Assembly: GCA_024138015.1 (NCBI GenBank)
Contig: JAMXBB010000008.1
Span: forward strand, 7,818,263-7,882,262
Direction: 5' to 3'
Source: Lumnitzera littorea
Lineage: Eukaryota; Streptophyta; Magnoliopsida; Myrtales; Combretaceae
Length of the DNA: 64,000 bases
The number at the start of each line of letters is the position of its first letter. The stretch's first letter is position 1. The notes beneath the pieces are model-generated. The model saw only the letters and a program-made list of their open reading frames with translations. It did no database searches and had not been told where the DNA came from. A program made the translations under genes and the position numbers. This document shows positions 1-11,999 of the stretch, piece by piece.

Positions 1-1197
1 TCACAATTTGTATTCGCTAATTACAAATATAAGCAAGTATAGGATTATTAGGAAAAACTTACTCAGCCATAATCGACTTAGGGGTCGTAATAATTCAATA
101 ATAGCTCTAAGGTCAAAGTTGAGATCACTTGAGTATAAGGAATATAGAAAATTGTAAGTTTGGGAATTTAAAGCTAAACTAGTATATATAATTCATTTTG
201 GTCGTTTTCGAGTGTATTCTCTCGTAGCGAGGTCCGTTTTGGACGTTGTGATTCATAGTTTGGACTATGATATAAAAATATCACAAAATTTATTATTTTA
301 ATTTAAAAAGTTATAAAATATTAATTTCAACTTTTTCTTAATATATTTATGATTTAATAATTATTTAAATCATGTAATTGATAATTTTATTATTTTAAGC
401 TTATTTTACCTTATTACTTATTTTTACCTATTTTTAAGATTTTAGAATTTTTAATTCAAATTTTTTTTCTACTTTATTAATTTTCTTGTATTTTACGATA
501 TACATATATATATGAATACTTATTATTATACTTGATTAATTTTTTTCTAATTTACTTAATCATTAACTCTTTTTCTAATTTATGATACCCATATATATAT
601 ATATATTTAATAACTTACGTTATTTATTAAATCATTAATATGGTATATTGTATACACTATTTAAGTATACTTGTATTTTTATGTATACGTCACTATTCAT
701 ATACGTAAATTTATACGTATAATATACTTTATGTAGTAAATTATTTTGACTTTAAGTAGACACTATATATTATACGTATATGTATAATATGGTTGTATTT
801 ATATTTGATATACATTTACACTTATACAGTTGTATTAAACATATACATATATATATATATAATACGGAATATAACTAATAATATATTACATACATATAAC
901 GTCCAACCTAATATATGTGTAAATATATACAAAAATTCTCATAAAAATAAAAATACCAAGTATAAATATACATACATATACCTACTATTATATACATACT
1001 CATATATATAATAAATATTATGTTTATATTTACATGTACATATATTCACGTGAACTACACATACTTATTATACATAAAAAAAAATATTTACTTGAATACA
1101 TAGATGCAAAAATACCTAATACAGGTATTTATATAATATACCAAATACTAATTATTCATACATATATAATACATACATAGATATATTTTTGTGTACA

Positions 1198-1232
<35 letters not shown>

Positions 1233-2437
1233 AGCAATACTTAATTAGTGAAAATACTAAATACTTAGCACATGTATTCTTATTTATACTTACATATATA
1301 TACATATGCTGTATCTTCCACATAATAATGTATATATACATGTCCACATACATATGTTTATACATACATAAAAGAGATATACATATGTATTAATTTATCC
1401 ATTCATGCATCTATATATGTACATGTAATGAAACATATAACAAAATACAACAAAATACTTAGTATATACATACACATACTGTATAATATACATATATATA
1501 ACTAAAATAAATACACTTACCTAAATATGTTTGTAATATCCTTAATTTTCTTCTTCTTTTTCTCTTTCTCCTTCTTCTTTTTTTTCTTAATTCTCTTGAA
1601 CTTTGTTTTGCTTTTGTTTTGTTTTACTTTGCTTTTCTTTTCTTTTGTTTTTTCCACTTTATATTTTCCATTTGTTTTTAGATATTTGGGATGTGAAGTC
1701 AATCTAATTTTGAAGCAAATAAAAAAAAAGTTAAAGAAGCTTATCCTCTTAATTTAGACATTAATTAAGATAAGACATAGACTTTATCATTTTATCCTTT
1801 ATCTCTATATTTTGTGACACTTGGACATTATATTTGTGCACATGGGCTGCTGTAATTTATAGCTCCTTTTACGTGGGAAAAGGAAGAAAATAAAAGAGGA
1901 AAAGAAAAGAAAAGAAGAAAAAGAAAGGAAAGAAAATAGAAAAAAAAGGAAAATAGAAATAATTACATGTAATTTTTCTAAACATAGAAATCATAAAAAT
2001 AATAATTATAAATTAATTTTGGAATTTTATGAAAATTTATCAATTTAATTGGTACCGGTTACAATTATAATTTTTACAAGTTATTTTAACGATTTTGTTA
2101 AAAGTTTTATACGATTATGCGATTTAGTCGATAATTACAATCGACTATAATTATATCACTATTGAATGATTTTAATTATTTTATAAGCTCAAAGTTATAG
2201 TTTTAGGGTTTCGATTAAGTTTAAGTTCGATTTCAAATAATTGTGCATAAATCGGATTTAGGGTTTTGATACGCGATTTAAGTTTCGATCAATTTCTAGG
2301 GTTTTTATTATCAATACTATATTCGATTTATTAAATTTCATAAAATTTTATCGTTTCTAACCTTATCGACTCATGACATAGTTTAGGACACATGGACTTA
2401 AATTAAGGTTCAGATTACTGATTTACTAAGGTTTACA
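1..2437 (-). mobile_element. Chromovirus-type LTR, minus strand, truncated by the window edge
   Basis: Read on the minus strand, this begins TGTAAACCTTAGTAAATCAG at 2,437, the same type of start as the LTRs at 8,361 and 44,067. It then runs through AAACCCTA-rich U3 (2,150-2,430), a long TA/TACATA-rich core (about 480-1,500) and a conserved stretch around 180-300. The same order is found at 47,690-49,993, so the two are copies of one LTR family. The other LTRs of this type are about 3.6 kb, so roughly a third is missing to the left. No coding potential is present. The short ORFs here are microsatellite translations. Confidence 0.7.
1201..1230. repeat. (AT)n microsatellite
   Basis: Fifteen uninterrupted AT dinucleotides inside the A+T-rich core of the surrounding LTR. 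Similar TA tracts occur at 590-605 and 850-862. Confidence 0.95.
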
Positions 2438-2836
2438 TTTGCTCTATAGGGTTCTTGCTTTGGTAGGAGGACTTCGGAGCAAGAGCACAATGCTATCCTA
2501 ATGGAGGAGCGGACTTACTGACCATTGGAGATTCTAGTGGTAAGAGATACTTATAGATTTGGACATGCTAGTCTACATTGACATAAAGCTTATCTATATC
2601 TTGGAGCATGAGTCGTAGGTTAAGGGACGTACTAGACTACCCCAGAGGTAGCTTTATAAGTTAGTGACTCTTACCAACCCTTAGCCTTGGCTTTTGGCGA
2701 GTAAAGGCAAGTCAGGTACAAAGTTGTTTTTGCTAGAGACTACAAGGGTGACCACTTAGCCTTAGTAACAATTGACATACAATGGGCTGTAGATGCCATA
2801 TGGGAGGATTTTAATGTCATCAAACAATGAGGATGA

Positions 2837-3214
2837 TGGGCTAGAGGATCATATTCAAGAGGCCTCGTTCCAATTATGATGGAGTTGGATGGGGTTGGTT
2901 AAGATTTACCCCAAGAAGAGATTCCACTTAAGCTCACACCCCCAGTAACACTGGGTGATGCTCTTAACCATCCGATTGAGCTGAGTGAAAATGGAAGTGG
3001 GATGGATGTAGGAGAGCCTGTCCTTGATCGCTTAGCACTTATAGTTGAGGACTTGGAGGAGGAAGACTAGTTGAAGTTATCGACCTACTCCAATGCAAGC
3101 TCTAATGAGGATAACTCCAACAGTTCAAACGAGTCTAGTTTTGTAGATTTTAATGCTTTTGTTGAGTTCAAGAGTATTGGGATTGGTTTGGCCATTGGCC
3201 CATTGATGTGTTAG
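2837..3214 (+). pseudogene. Acidic, Ser/Asn-rich reading-frame remnant (possible gag leader)
   Basis: One frame stays readable for about 125 codons, interrupted only by TAA at 2,900 and TAG at 3,068, both readable as former Gln codons. The N-terminal part has RGSYSRGLVPI. The middle is rich in Pro, Leu and acidic residues (LPQEEIPLKL, VEDLEEED) and the end is Ser/Asn-rich (SSNEDNSNSSNESS). It lies between the minus-strand LTR and the recognisable gag of the Tekay-type element. It could be the N-terminal or leader part of that gag, or a captured host fragment. No conserved domain is recognised, and the function is unknown. Confidence 0.35.
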
Positions 3215-3759
3215 ATGTTATTGTACTATTGTATAAGGTCACTAGATTTTAGATGTACTTTGTCTTGATTTTGTGCTCTAAGTTGTATTGTTGTATCTAT
3301 GATACTTTAATGGAACATTTGACTATATTTAGACATAATACTAATGGAGACTCACTCTTTAGAAGTGACCACCACTTGGTGTAACCTCATTATTATTGGA
3401 ATTAATGAAATGGAATATTTTATTTCACTTAAGTTGTGATGTCTTCTCTTGTGTTATAGGTGTAAATCTAGAACTTGGGAAGTTTTCTTTGCTTAAGGCT
3501 TGCTTGAACTGTTTTTGACTTTAAGAATAGAAAAGGTAAAGGTAGACCCCTATTGAGGTGGGATCTTCCAACGGATCTACTAATGCGAGATCCTCCAAGA
3601 GACGGTAGAAAGTAGGTACTGGCTGCTATCTAAGAGATGTTAAGAGCTCTTTGTAAGAGGGATAGGATACCCCTAACTCCTCTTCCGCCTCTTATACCAA
3701 TGGAAGAGATACCATGACTGCTACCTCCAATTAAGCATGTGCACTTAGCTTATGTAGCA
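3215..3759 (+). other. Degenerate element leader between LTR debris and gag
   Basis: No gene is recognised. A motif near 3,435 (acttaagttgtgatg) loosely resembles the LTR 3' end seen at 11,955-11,968, and a T-rich stretch follows. It is probably the old 5' LTR end and untranslated leader of the Tekay-type element, but the 5' LTR cannot be delimited. Confidence 0.3.
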
Positions 3760-4640
3760 CCCTTATATCCTAGCCCTTAAAGGTCATTGATGCTAGAGTT
3801 CATTGAGTGTACTAGGTTCTTTGATAGGTAGCCAATCACCTCAATGAGGTAAAAGATTGGCTAATGTAAATTGAGCAAACCTTTGAAGCATTTGAGATTC
3901 CCTACCACCTGCAAGTCAATTGTGGCACTTAAATGTTGAGGCTTCATACTAGGACTTGGTGAGAGTCAAAGAGGAGGATAGTTAGAGGATGATCACTTAA
4001 GAGGTGTTTAGGAGGGAGTTCATTGCCAATTACTTTCCCAAATCAATGAAGCTACAATACAGTGATGTTTTTCTCTTTAGTTAGAAGGGAAATCACACTA
4101 TAGATCAATACAAGACAAAGTTTAACAAATTGTTGTAGTTTTCTAACGAAGATTCCTAGGTCAGTGATAGGTTGAGGATGCAAGTCTTTGTTAAAGGGAT
4201 GGAATCAAACACTAGATGCCAAGTGCATAAGTTTTGCCCTCAAGATTTTTAGAGAAGTTGTTGAGATGGCTTGAACTATTGAGAGTGCTAGAAGTTCTAA
4301 GGATAAGATAGAGATGCCTAGAGTGAACATCTTTAGGAAGAGGCCTTTTGAGGACCCAGTTTCACTAAAAAAGGAAGGAAGATCATACAAAGTCATGGCC
4401 ATCAGCTTAGGCCAAGCATGTCAGGTTCTAGATCGAGATTTAGTGCAATGAAATGTTGGAAGTGCAAATAAGGACACTATCCAAGAGAGTAGCCCTAGCT
4501 TCAACACAAGTGTTTCTTATGTGGATAGGACAGCCATTGCATAGCTAAGTGTCCTAAGAGAGCTAACATTACTTGTTTTGTGTGCAAATAGACTAGGCAC
4601 ATTGCTCTTAATTGGCTATAGAGGCAGACCACTCTAGCTG
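3760..4640 (+). pseudogene. gag: Ty3/gypsy chromovirus gag, degenerate
   Basis: This is the capsid/nucleocapsid region of the chromovirus whose pol follows. Around 3,790-4,200, out-of-frame pieces match the plant gag pattern (FIECTRFFDR, then a stretch before the knuckle with RGLL). The best signal is at 4,450-4,615: consecutive zinc-knuckle-like pieces, CWKCK.GHY, CFLCG.DSHCIAKCPK and CFVCK.TRHIALN. The dots are in-frame TAA/TAG codons where Gln is usual. The gene has many stops and frameshifts and cannot be translated. It reads continuously in orientation and order into protease and RT. Confidence 0.75.
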
Positions 4641-4989
4641 CCTAGCTAACTCTTTCTATGGTTCTTCTTGGTCTCCCAATAGCTTAAAGACAGGCAGATG
4701 GCTTAAGACCTATACAGACCTGACTAGGAGTACCCGTACATGCTAAGATTTATAACTTCAAGGGCAAGTGAGACTATGTAAATGATGGACTTAAGGAGGA
4801 TGCTGTTGCCTTTGAGGAAGGAGATGCTACAAACATTAGATTTATTTTAAGTATGTAACTTAACTTATGCTTTCCTTTTAATGAGATCAATAGTGATTGT
4901 AAGATATAAGACGGTGTAAAAGATAACAAAGGAAATTTAAAAGAGTTAAAAGATGCCTTGTCACGAGCTAACTAAAATAATGAAAGCCA

Positions 4990-5300
4990 TGATGGTTCGA
5001 GGAATATCCTTGTCTTCAATTTACCCATGTATGCCTTGTTTGATACGGGAGCAACCCACTCCTTCATCATGCCTAAGGTTGCCAAGTAAGTAGGATTACA
5101 AGTAGTGGTTATAAAGTCTAGTTTCAGGGTTAAGACACTAACCGAAAGTGTGGTAATAACTTGAGAGATTGTAAAGAATTGTCCTTTAAGAATTTATAAT
5201 GGTGAATCATGCACTAACATGATAGTGATTGAGATGAATAAGTATGAAGTTTGTCATTCTAGGTATAAGTGGGATGTCACTTGTGAAAGCCAAAATGAAT
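4990..5300 (+). pseudogene. pro: Ty3/gypsy retroviral-type aspartic protease, degenerate
   Basis: The frame LFDTGATHSFIMPKVAK at about 5,036-5,087 contains the D-T-G-A active-site motif (5,042-5,053) followed by HSF, the usual plant chromovirus protease form. It would process the Gag-Pol polyprotein. Downstream sequence to about 5,300 is frameshifted and holds TGA/TAA stops (for example near 5,161). It lies between the gag zinc knuckles and RT, as expected for PR-RT-RH-INT order. Confidence 0.75.
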
Positions 5301-5443
5301 TGTTAATGCAAAGAAGTGGAATTTAAAAATTTGAATGGGACAAGGCCACTTTTAAAGGAGAATCAGCCATCACTAAGCCAAGAAAGATGTGTTCATTTGA
5401 GCTAATTATAGATAAAGGATTTCAGACATAGGTTAAGACTAGG

Positions 5444-6800
5444 TTGAACGCAACAGAGGCAAACAAAGAAAAACCCCAAGTAGAGGAAATTCAAGTGGTT
5501 AATGAGTTCCTTGATGTTTTTCCTTACAAACTTACGAGACTATCACCTAAGAGGGAAATTGACTTTGTCATTGATTTGCTACCAGGCACCGAGCCTATAT
5601 CTAAAGCTCCTTATAGGATGGCTCTAGTAAAGCTTAAAGAGTTGAAAAAGCAATTGCAAGAGTTACTCAACTAAGGATTCATCAGACCCAATGTGTCACC
5701 ATGGGGAGCACTCATACTATTTGTAATTATGTATAGATTACCGAGATTTAAATAAGGTAACTATCAAGAGCAAATATCCCTTATCATGGCTAGATGACTT
5801 GTTTGATTAGTTGAGAGATGTTAAAGTCTCTTCTCAAATCAATCTAAGATTTGGATACCATCAATTGAGAATTAAGCCTGAAGAAGTTCCTAAGATGGCT
5901 TTTAGAGTGTAGTATGGACATTATGAATTTCTAGTGATGGCCTTCAGGCTAACTAATTCACTAGCTGCCTTTATGGACTTGATGAACCACATGTTTCAAG
6001 CATTGTTGGATAAGTGTGTGATCATATTTATCAACAACATTCTTGTATATTCCCCTTCCCCTAAGCAGCATGAGGAACATTTTAGGATAGTGTTATAGAT
6101 TCTAAGAGAACATAGGCTATATGCTAAGCTAACTAAGTGCGACTTTTGGCTTAGAAAGATCTCTTTTCTTAGACACATAATATCAAGTGATGGGAGAATA
6201 GTTGACCCTGTGAAAGCTAAGGCCATAGTTGATTGGAAAAGGCAAGAGACAGTTACCAAAGTGCGTAGCTTCCTCAAACTAATAAGATGGTACGGGAAAT
6301 TTGTCAAAGATTTCTCCACTATAGCTCGACCACTCACTTAATTAACACAAAAGAATGTGAAGTATGAATGGACCAACAAAAGTGAGTAGAGCTTCCAAGA
6401 GTTGAACTGCATATTAGTGTCCACACCAATTTTGGTCTTACCATGTACCGATGAGCCCTTTAATGTATATAGTGACACCTCAAGGACTGGACTTATTTGT
6501 ATGTTAATGTAAGGGGGGAAAGGTCATAGCTTATGCTTCATGACAATTGAGACCCTATGAGAAGAACTACCCTACACATGACTTGGAGTTAGCTATAGTG
6601 GTTTTTGCTCTCAAGAATTAGAGGCATTACTTATATGGTTAAATGTGTGAAATTTATACAGATCACAAAAGTCTTAAGTATCTTTTCACCTAGAAAGAAT
6701 TAAACATGAGGCAAAGAAGGTGGCTTAAGTTGATCATTGATTATGATCTCGAGATTAATTACTGTTTAAGGTAAGTGAACGCCGTTGCGAATTCTTTGAG
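5444..6800 (+). pseudogene. pol: Ty3/gypsy chromovirus reverse transcriptase-RNase H, degenerate
   Basis: RT copies the element RNA into DNA, and RNase H removes the RNA strand. The N-terminal part is the longest open stretch (5,444-5,674): VVNEFLDVFP, then the acidic substrate-pocket region REIDFVIDLLPGTEPIS and APYRMA. Further motifs are GFIRP, QINLRFGYHQLRI, GHYEFLVMAF and the catalytic strand, which here reads FINNILVYS (6,027-6,053) where the family has F-I-D-D. Both Asp codons at 6,033-6,038 are AAC, so the enzyme would be dead even without stops. SFQEL, PILVLPC and HYLYG mark the connection and RNase H. Several stops replace family Gln (FD*LRDV, VL*ILREH, LM*GGK). Clearly inactive. Confidence 0.88.
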
Positions 6801-6939
6801 CTGTAAAAATCATGTAAAAGTTGCCTCACTCCTCTTCGAGCAACAAGAATTGATTAAAGAATTTGAGAGGCTTAATATTGGGTTCACTTGGGTTGAAAGG
6901 AATTTCGAGTTATCAAATCTAGTCATTGAACCAACAATA

Positions 6940-8363
6940 ATAGAAAAGATCTAAGGAGCTCAACAAGCTAATCCAACTTTAGTAAAGACAAGAAAAGAGG
7001 TAGCAGGTGGAAGATACTCAAACTTCAATATTGATGAAAAGGGAATTATTCCGATGAAAGGTAAATTACGTTTACCGGAAGATGCTTCCCTTAAGAAAGA
7101 AATCATGAGTGAAGCTCACCATTCAGGTTATTCAATGCACCTTAGAGGAATAAATATGTACTAAGATCTCAAGAAAAACTTATAGTTGAATGGCATGAAG
7201 CAAGATATAGCTAACTATGTACAAAAGTGTAAGACATGCCAAAAGGTTATGGTTAAGCATTAAAGGCCAGGAGGATTGTTGCAACCATTGTCAATTCCTA
7301 AATGGAAATAGGAGCAAATTACCATGGATTTTGTTAGTGGCTTACCTTAGACCTAAGCTAAATTCAATGCTATTTGGGTGATTGTAAATAGATTCACTTA
7401 ATTTGTACACTTCCTCCTCGTCAACATGACCTACCCCTTAGAAAAGCTAGCGCGAATCTATGTGAAGGATGTTATGAAGCTCTATGGTGTTCCTATGAGC
7501 ATAGTCTCTAATAGAGATCTACGGTTTGTATCTAAGTTTTGGGGAAGTCTACAAAGGCATCTAGGAATTCAATTGAACTTCAGTACCACCTACCGTCCTT
7601 AGTTAGATGGATAATTAGAATAAACCATACAAACCTTAGAGTTATACCATAGAGTTCAAGCTAAGTTAAGACAAGTACTTACCTCTTGTTGAATTTGCAT
7701 ACAACAACAGCTTCCACTCAAGCATTCAAATACCACACTTTGAAGCTCTATAGAAGGTAAAATGTAGATCTCCTCTATTTTAGGATGATATTGAAAAGTT
7801 ATCTCTAGGACTTGACTTGGTACAAGAAGTTGTGGGAGAAGTGGTTATCATTAAATAGAAGATGAAGGAAGCTTAGGATTGCCAAAAAAGTTGGGTAGAC
7901 TTAAAGATACGCGAAGTGGAATTCCAGGTTGGCAATCATGTATACCTTAAGGTGAAACTAATAAAGAGTGTGCATCGAGCAACAACATAACAGAAGCTAA
8001 GCCCTTGATACATTAGACCCTTCGAAGTGTTGGACTAAGTTGGAAATTTACCCTACCAGCTAGCTTTACCTCTAAAATTATCTAGACTACATAATGTCTT
8101 CCATGTATCAGTCCTTTGTAAGCACATCCCAAACCTAGGCAAAGTGGTAGAGTTGGAACGAGTATAGTTGAAGGAAAATCTCACTTACGAGGAGCATTGA
8201 ATTCATATCTTAGATCGAAAGACTCAGAAATTGAGAACCAAAGGGATCATGTATGTCAAGGTATTATGGAGGAGTCATGAGAAAGAAGAGGAAACTACTT
8301 AGGAAGCCAATGAGGAGGTGAAGCACAAGTGCCTAGAGTTGTTTGAGTCACTAAGTAAGATGT
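6940..8363 (+). pseudogene. pol: Ty3/gypsy integrase with C-terminal chromodomain (Tekay/Del type), degenerate
   Basis: Integrase inserts the cDNA, and the chromodomain steers insertion to chromatin marks. Visible in order are LPEDASLKKEIMSEAHHSGY with the His pair and CKTCQK with the Cys pair (zinc-binding HHCC, 7,070-7,250). Next come TMDFVSGLP (first catalytic Asp), VSNRDLRFVSKFWGSLQ (second Asp changed to Asn) and YRP*LDG*LE*TIQTLE (catalytic Glu present, stops at Gln positions). At 8,165-8,335 is a chromodomain: ENLTYEEH, IHILDRK, LRTKGI, VKVLWRSH and CLELF. That C-terminal form is typical of Tekay/Del chromoviruses. The frame ends with TAA at 8,361-8,363, overlapping the start of the 3' LTR. 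Confidence 0.87.
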
Positions 8364-11300
8364 AAACCTTGTACGTTTTCAGTAACCAAAAATAGAGTTA
8401 AACAAGAGAGTCATTAGATAATTCCTAGAACCACTCAAATATAATAATGAAAACCTTAAATAAAAAGGATCGAACCTTAAACGTTAAGCCAAAACCCTAA
8501 AGGAGGTAAAACCTTAAAACTTTAACTATATACGTAAAATCCTAAAAGCCCTAATGCTCGAGAAACCCTAGAATGATAACAAGACCCTGAAAAGATTGTC
8601 AAACCCTAATTGGACAACCAAGAACCCTAACATGATGAAGAAACATTAATCACAAAGTTAGATCAATCATTAAAAGTAATCAAATTCAACACTCACCTAA
8701 AACTCTAAGTTTCGAGCGTGTATATGATCCAATAACCATAAATGGACACCAAACCTTAAGGAAAACCTTAGGTACATGTATAGGACACTTGGACTAACTA
8801 AAGTGTAGCAAAAAAACATGACAAAATCCTAAACTTTCCCTAATTACACTTAACTAACCTAATCATACTTAACTACTATTAATTACCCTAAATAAACCTT
8901 AATCTATAACCAACTTTCATTACATCTTAATTAACAACAAGTCAAACACAATTAAGGACTAAAGAACAATTTGTTAATGGGCATCAAAATATCATGTGCT
9001 TGTAGGAGACAAGATCTTTCCCATTTAGGCAATAAAGCAACCAAGTACATGGTCCCAAAAGGAGCCACATCCTTCATTTCCCAAAACACACACACATTGT
9101 CCCCCCTCTCTCTCTCCCTCTTGTATGTGTCAGCTACCCCCCACTTCTTCACTCCATTTCTTTTCTTTTTATATTTACTCACTCAATCTCAAACACTCCC
9201 AAAAACCTCTCTAAAATAAATCACTCCAAGAGTTCCCTCTCTTGGCAACCTACACACTTTACCGCCACCTCCCATAACTCCACCACTACACTACTAAATC
9301 TACCGCTACAAAGAGCCACGCTATGCACACATACCTTCCTTCACCATCGATCAACATCCACTCCACTACTATACCTTAAAACATTGGCTACTCTTAAAAA
9401 AGGAGAGTGACACTCTTAGCTTTGGTAAGTGGTCAAGCTAGGTTTCTCATTGTTTTTCCTTAGGCTTCATGTTAGTATTTTGCATTTTAGACACTCACAC
9501 CTTTATATACAGCCATGTCTTAGAAGCTTAGTGTGTTTTAGTGATGAGTAAGCATGATTAATGAAAGGAAAGGACTCTTTAATTAGAGTTTCCAACACTA
9601 ACATGTGGAGAAGTTAAGTGTTTTGTTAGTTTTAGAGTAAAATCAATAAGAAAAACCATATACCCACACATACCATAGTGTACCACCCCCTTAAGGACCG
9701 CAACACCCCCCACCACCCTTTTCACTTGTCATCATCATATTATGTCATAATAATGGCCGTAAGTAAGTAAAAATGTGGTTTTGATTAAGGAAAACACCCT
9801 AAAACAAGTGTTGTATGAGGAAAAGAATGGAAACCTTAGGAACCCTAAGTTGGCCGCTGCTTTCATGAGGAGTTGAAATCTATAATTTTTTGTTTATTAA
9901 CTTAATGACAAGATTATTTAGTACTAAGTATGATTTAGGACTTGATTAACTAAGTTAAGTAGGATAATAATGATTTAAAACCTTAAACTAGCTTAGTTAG
10001 TGATTTGTGACTTAAAATGGTATTAAGGACCACATTAGTGATCAAGACCAAATTCGTAACCTTGGATAAAATGGACCAAACTTACAGCCAATAGTAGGCT
10101 TAAGCCTAAAAAGATAGGTAAGATTGGGCTTAAGGCCTTAAATTGCAAAATGAGCCCAAAAAAACCCAAGATCAAGGCCTAATTGTTGAGTGACCAAATA
10201 TAGACCCAACATTAAAAGACTCATAATAAGAAATACAAGAGGCATAGTAATCCCTAAGGCCCATCCAAGATATCTACTATAGGCCCTTTAGTAAATTAAG
10301 GCCTTAAACTAAGGAAAGGAGCCCATTTAAGCTCATAAGAGCCATGACAAGGCTCAAGTTGGAAACTAAAACTTTTGGATAGAAAAATTTCACTTAAAAT
10401 ACTTAAAAGGAAGTCAAAATATTAAGTTCAAGGTTCAATATCAAAAACTAAGCGCAAAGCCCAAAACTAGGCCTAAACCCTAAAGTGATCAAACCCATAT
10501 CTTGGGCCAACAAACCAACTGAGCTTAAACCGAAACTTTACCAATCCAAATGCCTAAAAGTGACCCCACCAAATGAAAGAGCACTCGAAAATGACTATAA
10601 GATCATTAAAAACTAACTTAAAATGAAGAAGTTGGGGCCAAATTACGAAAACAGTTAAGATAGGAAATTTAAGTAAGGAAGAGTAGATAGTTAAGCATAA
10701 GTAGAATACTTATCTGCCTTAATTATATTCTTCAGGTGACTCATACCCTAAGATTGACGTAGTCAAGGACTATTGGGAATGTTAGACTTCATGGTGGAGT
10801 AAGTATACTGACCCTTGTCTTATCTTGCTTATGCTTGTAATGTAGAGCACTGTTTAACTATACACATGTATGAATTGATTATGTTTAGGGTTGGGGTTAC
10901 ATGCATGTGCTTGAGCTGGTTATACTTGCTTATTAAGACACAATAATATACTTGAACTAAGAATTGGATGCTACATTAGTAAATATGGTTTCTGTAGTGT
11001 CTACTATATATTTAACTAGTCACCTATAAACTGGAGTAATAAATTATTCGAAGTTCATGTAAACAGGTCATGTACAGCATATTTCTACTTTATTATGGAA
11101 GGGCGTCAACACCATAAAGTAGAGCAAGAGATCATGAATGTTAGATCCATTTTTTTATATATGTTATTGGTGTTATCGTACAATGTACTTGTATGGCATG
11201 TTCTTTTCTCGACCTTTAGGATTTACATGGCTTTGGAGAGTGTCACCCTTTGCTTAAGGCAGAGTTATATTTGCTGCTTTAGATCTACTAAGGAAGAGAT

Positions 11301-11968
11301 TGCTCTTATTTAGACAATAGATATAGAGACCCGAGTCTTGATGTACTTAAATACTTTCCAACCTGGGCAACAGTAGGCGTAACATTATGCTTGACATGGT
11401 CCTTAGTAAGCTGTATATAATGGTTGCATCTTGTATGTTTTTTTGCACTACATATGCATATCTAATTAACTTGCTTGTTGGTAAGATATAAAGGTTACTC
11501 ACTAAGCATTTGTAGCTTAACCCCTTATAGTTTGTTGTTGCAATAAGATCTCTAGTTGGTGTTAGGTCGTAGGATAGCTAAGGTTAATACTACCGATATG
11601 GGGATTATCAGTGAGATGAAGAGAGCACTAATGGTCTCTTACATTATATTTGGACTCCCTAAACTTATCTATATCTTTTAGTACTTTGAGTAGCATAGAC
11701 TTCTAGTTTCCTTTTATTTTGGATATATAAGACTTAATTGGCAAATGTTTGACCCCGTTAGTCTATGTTAAACCTATTTATGATTATTTAACTTATAATT
11801 AATGCTCTATTATTTGCTTAATGCGAGTCTTTGAGTGGTAGTCAAGATTGCATTCATGCTTTGTGTAATGTGTTAAAGGTTCTTGATCAAGAATGATACT
11901 TGATCTTAGATCTTCTTATAATATACGACAATATTGCCCCAACTTAACCACTCTTTCAGGTTGTGACA
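8361..11968 (+). mobile_element. 3' LTR of the Tekay-type chromovirus
   Basis: It starts TGTAAACCTTGTACG immediately at the end of the chromodomain frame and ends TTTCAGGTTGTGACA at 11,968, giving TG...CA termini and 3,608 bp. The first 350 bp carry repeated AAACCCTAA-like words, as in the other LTRs here. A pyrimidine-rich tract with tttttatatttactc near 9,165 could be the promoter (TATA-like), followed by a C/A-rich leader. About 10,050-10,350 is rich in 'ggcctaa/gcccaa' words. At 11,498-11,526 lies the actcactaagc...agcttaacccc motif, which recurs, reversed, near 20,150 and 46,945. No gene is inside. Confidence 0.7.
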
Positions 11969-11999
11969 ATAATAGTCACTAGAATACTAACCTAGTCAG

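Noticed and set aside
1517..1757. Overlapping small ORFs at 1,517-1,702 (minus) and 1,527-1,757 (plus)
   Set aside because: Poly-Phe/Leu and poly-Lys products of a T-rich tract inside an LTR border. Not genes.
5996..6337. 113-codon minus-strand ORF over the RT region
   Set aside because: Antisense shadow of the chromovirus RT, whose domain order is on the plus strand.
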